Shown: positions 1 through 5,664 of the stretch, in pieces
Layout: every line of letters begins with the position of its first letter
Numbering within the stretch: the first letter of the stretch is position 1
Assembly (NCBI GenBank): GCA_022703195.1
Contig: JAKLEF010000126.1
Span: forward strand, 1 to 6,031
Reading direction: 5' to 3'
DNA from: Candidatus Fermentibacterota bacterium
Lineage (GTDB): Bacteria; Fermentibacterota; Fermentibacteria; Fermentibacterales; Fermentibacteraceae
Length of the DNA: 6,031 nucleotides
Notes under the pieces: generated by a model
Told to the model about the DNA's origin: nothing
Seen by the model: only the letters and a program-made list of their open reading frames with translations
The model's database searches: none
Position numbers and translations under genes: made by a program

Positions 1-805
1 CGCGGACCTTGTTCACGACGAGGGTGGCGAGGGCCTCGCCCTCGACGTCCTCGGCGATGATCAGGAGGGGCTTGCCGAGCTGGGCGATCTTCTCGAGGAT
101 AGGGAGGATGTCCTTGATGTTGGATATCTTCTTCTCGTGGATGAGGATGAAGACGTCCTCGAGAACGCACTCCATGGCCTCGGCATCGGTGACGAAGTAG
201 GGGCTGAGGTATCCGCGGTCGAACTGCATGCCCTCGACGACGTCGAGAGTGGTCACCATCGACTTGGCCTCCTCGACCGAGATGGTGCCGTCCTTGCCCA
301 CCTTCTCCATCGCGTCGGCGATGATGTTGCCTATCTCTTCGTCGTTGTTCGCGGAGATGGAGGCCACCTGGCGGATCTCCTCGCGGCCCTTGACCTCCTT
401 CGAGAGCGTCTTGAGCTCGGCGATGACGGTTTCCACGGCCTTGTCGACGCCCCTCTTGAGTGCCATGGGGTTCGCGCCGGCCGTCACGTTCTTGAGGCCT
501 TCGCGGTAGACGCACTCGGCGAGGAGGGTGGCGGTGGTGGTGCCGTCACCGGCGTTGTCGCTGGTCTTGCTCGCGACTTCACGGATGAGCTGCGCGCCGA
601 TGTTCTCGAACTTGTCGGGGAGCTCGATCTCCTTGGCGACCGTGACGCCGTCCTTCGTGATCGAGGGGGATCCCCACTTCTTCTCCAGGACTACGTTCCT
701 GCCCTTGGGGCCCAGCGTGACCTTCACCGCGCGGGACAGCTTCTCCACGCCGGCGAGGATGGCCTGCCTGGCTTCCTGGTCGTACTTGAGCTGCTTGGCT
801 GCCAT
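1..805 (-). CDS. groEL: Chaperonin GroEL (Hsp60), N-terminal 268 residues, cut by the window edge
   Basis: ATP-driven group I chaperonin that folds cytosolic proteins inside a double heptameric ring capped by GroES. The 268 residues present align without gaps to Escherichia coli numbering. They include the nucleotide loop LGPKGRNV (31-38), the catalytic-site Asp52 in KDGVTV, and the DGTTT motif at 87-91. In the apical domain, the substrate and GroES contact positions Tyr199, Tyr203, Phe204, Leu234, Leu237, Leu259, Val263 and Val264 are all present, so the copy looks functional. The rest of the apical domain, the second intermediate segment and the C-terminal equatorial domain lie beyond base 1. 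The ATG at 803-805 is preceded at 7 bases by a perfect AGGAGG (813-818 on the plus strand as CCTCCT). That site overlaps the groES stop codon, so the two genes are translationally close and co-transcribed. The identification is certain. Truncation is due only to the window. Confidence 0.98.
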   Translation of the reverse strand, partial: MAAKQLKYDQEARQAILAGVEKLSRAVKVTLGPKGRNVVLEKKWGSPSITKDGVTVAKEIELPDKFENIGAQLIREVASKTSDNAGDGTTTATLLAECVYREGLKNVTAGANPMALKRGVDKAVETVIAELKTLSKEVKGREEIRQVASISANNDEEIGNIIADAMEKVGKDGTISVEEAKSMVTTLDVVEGMQFDRGYLSPYFVTDAEAMECVLEDVFILIHEKKISNIKDILPILEKIAQLGKPLLIIAEDVEGEALATLVVNKVR

Positions 806-816
806 CTTCTGTCCTC

Positions 817-1119
817 CTATGCTTCGATTACGGCCAGGATGTCATCCTCGCGGACGATCACGTACTCCTCGCCGTCGATCTTCACTTCCGTGCCGGAATA
901 CTTGCCGATGAGGACGCGGTCGCCGGCCTTGACCACCGGGGCCAGGAAGGCGTCCCCGTCCTCGTTGCGCCTGCCCGCTCCCACTGCGATCACGGTGCCC
1001 TCGAGAGGCTTCTCCTTCGCCGTATCGGGGAGGACGATCCCGCCCTTGAGGATTTCCTGCGGCTCCTCGCGCTTCACGAGGACCCTGTCGAACATGGGGC
1101 GCACCTTGGTGCTCGACAT
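817..1119 (-). CDS. groES: Co-chaperonin GroES (Hsp10)
   Basis: Heptameric lid that closes the GroEL cage. The 100 residues match the usual GroES length of about 95-100. The core starts with VRPMFDRVLVKREE. The mobile loop follows at about residues 17-34, including the GroEL-binding hydrophobic stretch GGIVLP. After it come the EGTVIAVGAG strand, the charged roof loop (RRNEDGD) and the typical DRVLIGKYSGTEVKIDGEEY and VREDDILAVIE end. The start is the ATG at 1117-1119, with AAGGAG (CTCCTT at 1129-1134 on the plus strand) upstream. It directly precedes groEL with an 11-base gap that contains the groEL ribosome binding site. The gene opens its own transcription unit: 274 bases and a strong hairpin separate it from the upstream envelope operon. 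No CIRCE operator is seen, so HrcA control is not supported. Confidence 0.98.
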   Translation of the reverse strand: MSSTKVRPMFDRVLVKREEPQEILKGGIVLPDTAKEKPLEGTVIAVGAGRRNEDGDAFLAPVVKAGDRVLIGKYSGTEVKIDGEEYVIVREDDILAVIEA

Positions 1120-1189
1120 GCTTCTCGGCTCCTTTCGCCAGAGTGTTCCTTACTCGACCAGCTATCCGGGGACTTCGTACCGCTAATGA

Positions 1190-1234
1190 GCAAAAGGCAT
1201 GCCAGATTCAGGCATGCCGGCATGGCAAAGGCAT
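1190..1234. repeat. Cluster of GGCATGCC palindromes upstream of groES
   Basis: The 8-base palindrome GGCATGCC occurs at 1196-1203 and again at 1211-1218, separated by 7 bases. Because each copy is self-complementary, the pair can also fold into a stem of 8 bp with a 7-base loop. The second copy is embedded in a 12-base palindrome, CATGCCGGCATG (1213-1224). The cluster is flanked by a near-direct repeat: GCAAAAGGCAT at 1190-1200 and GGCAAAGGCAT at 1224-1234, 34 bases apart. On the minus strand the 8-bp stem is followed by TTTTGC, so it could be a second, weaker terminator for the upstream operon. It could equally be an operator, since it lies about 80 bases before the groES start. The symmetry is directly visible. 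The role is inferred and undecided. Confidence 0.55.
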
Positions 1235-1347
1235 CAGGTTGCGCCGCTTTGTGCTGCAGATGGCGCCACGCCCGCGGCCGACTCCATCGACCGCCAGGCA
1301 GCGCCCTCCGTGGTCAGATTGGCACTGCCGGAAGGGACCGGATGGAA

Positions 1348-1374
1348 GACGGCCCGGCGCGGTGCCGGGCCGTC
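1348..1374 (-). terminator. Strong hairpin after the envelope operon, probable terminator
   Basis: GACGGCCCGGC and GCCGGGCCGTC form a perfect 11-bp, almost all G/C stem around a 5-base loop (1359-1363). It begins 19 bases past the stop codon of the small secreted protein, the last gene of the operon. Downstream on the minus strand comes TTCCATCC rather than a clean run of T, so it is not a textbook intrinsic terminator. Position and stability still make transcript termination, or protection of the 3' end, the most likely role. Confidence 0.65.
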
Positions 1375-1393
1375 GAGCTATCCTTGCGGGCCG

Positions 1394-1747
1394 TCAGCTC
1401 TCAGAGGGCGGGATGCAGCTGTACGGCACCGTTATGCTGATGGGTTCCTCGAGGAGACCCGGGCCGTAGTCGAGGCCCTGCATTGCTTCCTCGGCCGCAC
1501 GGGCCACGGATTCCAGTCCGGGGTCGCTGGTTATGGAAACCTCTGTTAGGGCACCGCCCGGGGCGATCGTGAACGACACCGTCACGGTGCCGGTAGCGCC
1601 GGGTTCGATGGTCAGCAGGTCCTCGTAGGAGTCTGCGACGGCATTCCTGATCTCCTCGAGCGCCGGGCGCAGCTCGCACATCGCTATCGGGGCCTGCTGC
1701 GCGGCAGCCAGGGCGGCGATCAAGAGGAGGATGACGGAGTACTTCAC
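1394..1747 (-). CDS. Small secreted protein: free-standing AgmX/PglI-type (TonB-like) C-terminal domain
   Basis: A 117-residue protein with a signal peptide: short charged start, hydrophobic MKYSVILLLIAALAAA, likely cleavage after Ala16. The mature part of about 100 residues aligns by eye with the last 83 residues of the neighbouring transducer. I count 27 identical positions with a single one-residue gap. Shared landmarks are YE.LL (41-45), the strand F.I.P.G (59-65), GL..GP (91-96) and I.VP...PP (105-114). Unlike the transducer domain it has two cysteines, Cys24 and Cys111, which lie near the two ends of the fold and could form a disulfide. The start is GTG at 1745-1747, supported by AAAGGG 7 bases upstream; that site sits in the 13-base gap after the transducer's stop. 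It is the last gene of the operon. It may be a soluble periplasmic partner, competitor or adaptor of the transducer tip. That role is inferred, but the homology is visible. Confidence 0.85.
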   Translation of the reverse strand: MKYSVILLLIAALAAAQQAPIAMCELRPALEEIRNAVADSYEDLLTIEPGATGTVTVSFTIAPGGALTEVSITSDPGLESVARAAEEAMQGLDYGPGLLEEPISITVPYSCIPPSES

Positions 1748-1760
1748 GGCTCCACCCTTT

Positions 1761-3635
1761 CTATTCCGGAGGCACCAGGTTGAAGGGTACCGATATGTCG
1801 AGATTCGAGGTCTGTCCGTCGGCGGGGCCGAAGTTCAGGCCTGCCACGGCCGCCTGGATGGTCGGCTCGAGGGAGGCCAGGTCTCCCGGGGCGCTGACGC
1901 TGACGCCTGTCACGGATCCCGACGGCGTGATCGAGAAGTTGATGTAGATGTTGCCGCCTGCCATGGGATTCGTGCGGAGCAGGCTCTCGTAGGCGGTCTG
2001 TATCCTCATCTTGATGACGTTGATGCGGCCCCTGATGTCGGTCATGTTCCTCTGGCCGAGATCGAGAGCCTCGCCGCTTCCCGTGGCCGAGAAGCTCACC
2101 TGGGCCGCCCTGTGGACCGCTTCGATATCGCTCTGGGAGACGGTTTCAGCGGTCTGGACGACTCCGCCGCCGGCGGGGACCAGCCCGGTGAGGCCGCCAG
2201 ATCCACCGCCACCGGCTCCGGCTATCAGGGCCTGCCCGGACTGGCCGGAGGCCAGGCCGAGGCCCGACGATGCGGCCGACTGCAGGTCGCCGATGAAGCC
2301 GGATCCGCCGCCGGCCCCCTGGGTGCCGTATGCCGCGAAGCCGATGTTCTGAAGCACGCTCTGCCCTGCTGCCGCTCCGGCCGCCACTCCGGCCGGGCCG
2401 GGGTTCCCGCCGCCGGGGGTCCCTCCGCCGGGTCCGCCCACGGTTCCGACCTGCTCGCCGATGTCGGACTCGGAGATGATCTCCTCGCCGATGCCCTCGA
2501 TCTGGGTCTGGGGCGGGTTGGCCAGGCTGGCCACCCTCGCGGTCGGCGCCCTGCGCAGGATGTCCTGCTTGCTCTCCTGTGTGACGACCACGAGGCGGTC
2601 GAACACCGCACCGCCTATGAGAGAGAGGAACAGGACGAATCCCATGACGAGCTGGAGGCGGTTCTTCTCGGCCCCCTGGCCCTTGAAGGCTATGGCGTCG
2701 TGGGGCCGGGCGCCGAAAACCTCCCAAGAGTACTTCGAGGGAGCTGCAGGCTTCCTCTCGATCACCGCCGGCTTCGGAGGGGCCTTGGGGACGACCTCCT
2801 TCGGAGGTTCGGCGAAGCCGAAGAAGACCTCCGTGCCGGCGATGCTTATCACGCCGGACACGTTCTTGTCCATCACCCAGATCCAGGGGTCGCCCGGCTT
2901 CTCCTGGCGCATGAGGTTGCGCTCGATGAGAGTGGAGAAGGGGATGATGCTGCCCTTCACCTCGACCCCGCCCTTTATCTGCGGGATCAGGCGCAGGACG
3001 TACCTGCCGCCCTGCGGCTCCATCAGGGTGTGGATCCTGGGCAGTCCGGCATTGCGAACGGGCACGGTGTTGTAGTCGGCCTCGCCCACGGTCATTATGC
3101 CGGCATTGGGGTAGACGTCCCTCCGGGGGGCTCCGTGAGCCTCGACGGAGATCTTGAGGACCCTCGGATCGTCCTTGACGGGGGCCTGCTCGGCCGCCTT
3201 CTCGACCTTCGGCGCGGGCTTCTCGGGCTCCCTGCGCTCCGGAGGGGCGATGAACCCGAAATGGACGGCATAAGGGCCGATGTTGACCTGTCCCTGGTCA
3301 CCGTGCTTCACGTTCAGGAGATAGAAGCCCTGGTCGTCCCTGGGGAAGATCCCGAGGTCCTTGAGGTCGGCGAAGTCGAGCCTGGTGCCGTCGGACGACG
3401 TGATCAGCGCGGTCATGGTCTCCGAGAGCCTCAGCACCCAGGTGTCCCTGTCGGGTCCCGGCATGATGAACACGAAGCTCTCGGGGATGCCCGGGTGCTC
3501 GATCGCGATGTTGTTGTTGAACCCGGAGCCGAGCCTGATCTGCACCCTCTCGGGGATGAGCTTGTTGACGACCTTCCCGTCCCTGAGGACGGCTATCGCC
3601 AGGACCTTCTTCTCGGGGGCCGTACCCTCAGCCAT
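1761..3635 (-). CDS. AgmX/GltG-like TonB-type energy transducer with two FHA-like repeats
   Basis: A 624-residue inner-membrane protein expected to carry force or signal from the ExbB/ExbD channel across the periplasm. Residues 10-132 and 158-278 are two copies of one FHA-like beta domain. Each begins with a strand pair leading to a VG or LG turn and an N.V/N.I strand, and each ends in FGF followed by a Pro-Pro and a charged Pro/Lys/Glu linker. One membrane span lies at about 327-351 (QLVMGFVLFLSLIGGAVFDR). Residues 397-492 are a Gly/Ala/Ser-rich linker. Residues 533-623 match the AgmX/PglI C-terminal family: helix ending in TAYESLLRTNP, then the strand NIYINFSITPSG, GLNFGP, and a final VPFNLVPP. 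The Cys usual in the CYE motif of this family is replaced by Ala548. The ATG at 3633-3635 lies inside the end of the ExbD2 gene, 8-base overlap, with GGAGG upstream. Myxococcus GltG/GltJ have a comparable plan of cytoplasmic FHA-type domain, one span and TonB-like end, but no orthology can be claimed here. Confidence 0.85.
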   Translation of the reverse strand: MAEGTAPEKKVLAIAVLRDGKVVNKLIPERVQIRLGSGFNNNIAIEHPGIPESFVFIMPGPDRDTWVLRLSETMTALITSSDGTRLDFADLKDLGIFPRDDQGFYLLNVKHGDQGQVNIGPYAVHFGFIAPPERREPEKPAPKVEKAAEQAPVKDDPRVLKISVEAHGAPRRDVYPNAGIMTVGEADYNTVPVRNAGLPRIHTLMEPQGGRYVLRLIPQIKGGVEVKGSIIPFSTLIERNLMRQEKPGDPWIWVMDKNVSGVISIAGTEVFFGFAEPPKEVVPKAPPKPAVIERKPAAPSKYSWEVFGARPHDAIAFKGQGAEKNRLQLVMGFVLFLSLIGGAVFDRLVVVTQESKQDILRRAPTARVASLANPPQTQIEGIGEEIISESDIGEQVGTVGGPGGGTPGGGNPGPAGVAAGAAAGQSVLQNIGFAAYGTQGAGGGSGFIGDLQSAASSGLGLASGQSGQALIAGAGGGGSGGLTGLVPAGGGVVQTAETVSQSDIEAVHRAAQVSFSATGSGEALDLGQRNMTDIRGRINVIKMRIQTAYESLLRTNPMAGGNIYINFSITPSGSVTGVSVSAPGDLASLEPTIQAAVAGLNFGPADGQTSNLDISVPFNLVPPE

Positions 3636-4170
3636 TCCCAGTACCGCCTCCCTCCTGCATCTTGATGACCTCCAGGTTCTGCGTCGCGTATCCCGCTTCC
3701 GAACAGCTGGACATCACCCGCTGGAGGAGGATGGCCGGGACCGCGACGTCGCCCTGGATGTTTATCTGCGTGTCCTCCTCGGTGACAGTACCCCTGAGCT
3801 GCCGGCTGTATTCCAGGTGGTCGCGGAGCCTGGTGACCAGGACCGGAATCGAGTTGCCGGTGGACAGCAGGTTTTCGTCGACGGACACGATGGGATCGCC
3901 GTCCACCACGATGACCCGGTTGTTGACCTGTATCTCGAGTCTCAGGCTCACCGGATTCTGGATGGTGGACTTCGGAAGGGTCAGGGCGTCGCTGAGGGTC
4001 ACGATCTGGCCGTCGGAGTTGTAGGACTCGAGCAGGAAGACGACCAGGATCGTGAACATGTCGATCATCGAGGTGAGCTGCACCTCTACCTTCTTCTTGC
4101 CCCGGACGTTGGCCTTGGTCTTGTTGTAGCCGATCAGGAGCGGGACGTGCCTCTTGGTGGGAGTGCTCAT
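3628..4170 (-). CDS. ExbD/TolR-family stator subunit, canonical Asp retained (ExbD2)
   Basis: A 180-residue single-span protein that should pair inside an ExbB pentamer and carry protons through the channel. A basic cytoplasmic N-terminus (NKTKANVRGKKK) precedes the span at about 30-50, VQLTSMIDMFTILVVFLLES. This contains Asp37 at the position of the proton-carrying Asp of ExbD, TolR and MotB. The periplasmic part begins with a conserved-looking LPKST (65-69), then short strands (LEIQVNNRVIVVDGDPI) and the usual helix-strand ending (VPAILLQRVMSSCSEAGY, NLEVIKM). The Gly-rich tail is encoded by the same purine tract that provides the next gene's ribosome binding site. The ATG at 4168-4170 has GGAGG directly upstream, starting within the end of ExbD1; the gap between the two genes is 6 bases. 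The TSMID form of the span is the type I associate with AgmX-like transducers. The family is clear, the specific partner inferred. Confidence 0.92.
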   Translation of the reverse strand: MSTPTKRHVPLLIGYNKTKANVRGKKKVEVQLTSMIDMFTILVVFLLESYNSDGQIVTLSDALTLPKSTIQNPVSLRLEIQVNNRVIVVDGDPIVSVDENLLSTGNSIPVLVTRLRDHLEYSRQLRGTVTEEDTQINIQGDVAVPAILLQRVMSSCSEAGYATQNLEVIKMQEGGGTGNG

Positions 4171-4176
4171 TCCTCC

Positions 4177-4740
4177 TCACCTCCCCATCGCGGCGTCGGT
4201 GGCCTGCTCGACCGATGCGGTCGGGGCCACCTGGAGGCCGGGCTGGTCGAAGCCGGAGGCCGCGCAGGCGTCTATCGCGGCCACGATGTTGTCGTACCTG
4301 GTCTCCTCCACGGTGAGGATCGTCACCTTGTGGAACTCTATCTGCGGGTAGGCCTCGGAGAGCAGGCGGTGCACCTCCGTGGCCTTCGTGGTCAGGGAGT
4401 CGAAGTCGTACGTGAGCATGTCCACTCCGTCGACGTTCTGGGTGAAGGAGTAGCATACGTGGGCGGTGCCGGCCACGGTGCCGATGAACATCTCCTCGTC
4501 GGTGAGGATGACCTTGGGCTGGAGCCTGTCCTCCTCGGACCTGGCCAGGTTGGCCACGGCGCCTGCCCCGGCAGCCCCGATCCCCTCGGTCTGGGCCATC
4601 TGGATGATGGTGACCTCGAGGAATGACGCGCTCAGGAGCAGGAACGGGATGATGCAGCAGAAGAGGTTCATGACAGGGAGCAGGTCGAGCGACTCCGAAT
4701 GACGGACCTTTCTGCTCCTGCCGCTAGCCGCCTTTGCCAT
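4177..4740 (-). CDS. ExbD/TolR-family stator subunit with Asn in place of the proton-carrying Asp (ExbD1)
   Basis: A 187-residue single-span protein of the ExbD/TolR type. A basic start (GRSRKVRHSES) leads into the span at about 19-42, LDLLPVMNLFCCIIPFLLL. Lined up on its proline with E. coli ExbD (TPFID), residue Asn25 replaces the essential Asp. The periplasmic domain shows the expected order: strand PKVILTDEEMFIG, a long helix (LTTKATEVHRLLSEAYPQ), strand HKVTILTVEETRYDNIVAAID, then ACAASGF. Cys96 and Cys159 in this domain could pair; Cys28 and Cys29 lie in the membrane. Its ATG (4738-4740) overlaps the ExbB stop codon by one base in TGATG, with an AAGGAAGG Shine-Dalgarno region just upstream, so translation is probably coupled. 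Family membership rests on layout and motif. Loss of Asp suggests a structural, non-conducting partner to ExbD2, which is inference. Confidence 0.88.
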   Translation of the reverse strand: MAKAASGRSRKVRHSESLDLLPVMNLFCCIIPFLLLSASFLEVTIIQMAQTEGIGAAGAGAVANLARSEEDRLQPKVILTDEEMFIGTVAGTAHVCYSFTQNVDGVDMLTYDFDSLTTKATEVHRLLSEAYPQIEFHKVTILTVEETRYDNIVAAIDACAASGFDQPGLQVAPTASVEQATDAAMGR

Positions 4741-5618
4741 CAGCCTTCCTTCCGGGCCTGTGCGAGCATGTTGATGACCATGACCGAGTAGCGGTCGATG
4801 TCATCCACCAGGCCGTCCGCCTTGGAGGTCAGGAAGGAGTGCACGATGAGCTGCGGAATGGCCACGATGAGGCCGAACGCCGTCGTGTTCATGGCCATGG
4901 CGATGCCGCTGGCGAGGATGCGTCCCTTGGCCTCGGGATCCGCCGCGGAGACGGCGGCGAATGCCTGGATCAGCCCGAAGATCGTACCGAGCAGACCCAC
5001 CATCGTGGACACGTTGGCGAGCATGGCGAGGTAGCCCGTGCGGGCGCTGATCCTGGGAAGTTCGGCGAGGGCCATCTCGTCGACGGCGTTCTGGATGTCC
5101 CGCTCGGTGCCCCTGTAGTTGCGCAGAGCAGATTCGATTATCCTGGCCAGAGGAGCATCCTCCTCGGCGGATGCGGCTATGGCGCCCTCGATGCTGCCCT
5201 TGCGGATGAGGTCGGCTATGCGGGCCATGAATTCCTCGGGCTTGATGTTGGCCTTGAAGAAGAGGAAGACCGACCTCTCGACCATGATCGCCAGCCCGGC
5301 CGCGAGGAACAGCAGGATCGGCCACATCGCGAATCCGCCCTCGCGGAAGAACTTCGCGACTTCAGAGATCATGCCGGGCGAGCGGACTTCGGCTTCCGCC
5401 CCGGTGGAGTCGGCCGCGGCCGTTGTATCGGCTTCGGCGATGCCGGCCGTATCGGGATCGGCTATGGGTTCGACCGCCGCGGAGTCTGCTGCAGTCGAAT
5501 CCGATGCTGCGGTGGAGTCTACGGCAGCACTGTCCGGAACGGTCGCGGTCTGCGCGAGCACCGTGCCGCTCGAGAGGCAGAGCACTGTCATGAGCACAGT
5601 CAAGAGGGAACGAGGCAT
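4740..5618 (-). CDS. MotA/TolQ/ExbB proton-channel family protein with signal peptide
   Basis: A 292-residue inner-membrane subunit expected to form the pentameric proton channel around the ExbD pair. A signal peptide (residues 1-22, ending VLA before Gln23) is followed by an Asp/Ser/Thr/Ala-rich stretch to about residue 78, which would lie in the periplasm. Membrane segments are at about 97-121 (MWPILLFLAAGLAIMVERSV), 196-220 and 236-262. The second carries the family hallmark VGLLGTIFGLIQAF. The third carries NTTAFGLIVAIPQ. The cytoplasmic loop of about 75 residues between spans 1 and 2 has the usual length. The ATG at 5616-5618 is preferred over an in-frame TTG one codon upstream because the AGGAG then sits 7 bases away instead of 4. 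A signal peptide is not present in E. coli ExbB or TolQ but fits the N-outside topology. It opens the overlapping chain ExbB, ExbD1, ExbD2, transducer. Confidence 0.93.
   Translation of the reverse strand: MPRSLLTVLMTVLCLSSGTVLAQTATVPDSAAVDSTAASDSTAADSAAVEPIADPDTAGIAEADTTAAADSTGAEAEVRSPGMISEVAKFFREGGFAMWPILLFLAAGLAIMVERSVFLFFKANIKPEEFMARIADLIRKGSIEGAIAASAEEDAPLARIIESALRNYRGTERDIQNAVDEMALAELPRISARTGYLAMLANVSTMVGLLGTIFGLIQAFAAVSAADPEAKGRILASGIAMAMNTTAFGLIVAIPQLIVHSFLTSKADGLVDDIDRYSVMVINMLAQARKEG
5469..5534 (-). repeat. Low-complexity DSTAA-type repeat inside the ExbB-like gene
   Basis: Residues 29-50 of the ExbB-like protein are built from four short units of the form DSAAV or DSTAA, all acidic or small residues. 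They lie between the signal peptide and the first membrane span. The tract is probably a flexible periplasmic linker and a likely site of length variation between strains. Confidence 0.7.
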
Positions 5619-5638
5619 CAACGGTCTCCTCTCTGGGC

Positions 5639-5664
5639 GACCTGGTCTACATGCCGACCAGGTC
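5639..5664 (-). promoter_or_regulatory. Perfect 9-bp hairpin spanning a stop codon before the ExbB-like gene
   Basis: GACCTGGTC (5639-5647) and GACCAGGTC (5656-5664) are exact inverted repeats with an 8-base loop. The loop holds most of the stop codon (5647-5649) of the upstream gene. On the transcript the hairpin ends about 10 bases before the AGGAG of the ExbB-like gene. No T run follows, so an intrinsic terminator is unlikely. An intercistronic element that sets relative expression or mRNA stability is possible. Confidence 0.5.

Noticed and set aside
1141..1155. Short inverted repeat GAGT-N7-ACTC next to the groES ribosome binding site
   Set aside because: Four base pairs are too few to support an RNA thermometer or operator.
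137..1186. 349-residue open frame on the plus strand
   Set aside because: It is the antisense of groEL and groES, both certain genes.
1120..1240. A sigma-70 or heat-shock promoter and a CIRCE operator for groES
   Set aside because: A promoter must lie here, but no hexamer pair with good match and spacing stands out on the minus strand; GAGTGTTCC at 1141-1149 only faintly recalls half of a CIRCE element and has no matching partner arm.
1731..3665. 644-residue open frame on the plus strand
   Set aside because: It is antisense to the transducer gene, has low-complexity Gly/Asp/Leu/Arg content typical of a shadow frame in GC-rich DNA, and shows no domain; the minus-strand protein has clear domains and operon spacing.
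5619..5621. TTG as the start of the ExbB-like gene
   Set aside because: The ATG immediately downstream has better spacing to the AGGAG and adds no loss of conserved sequence.
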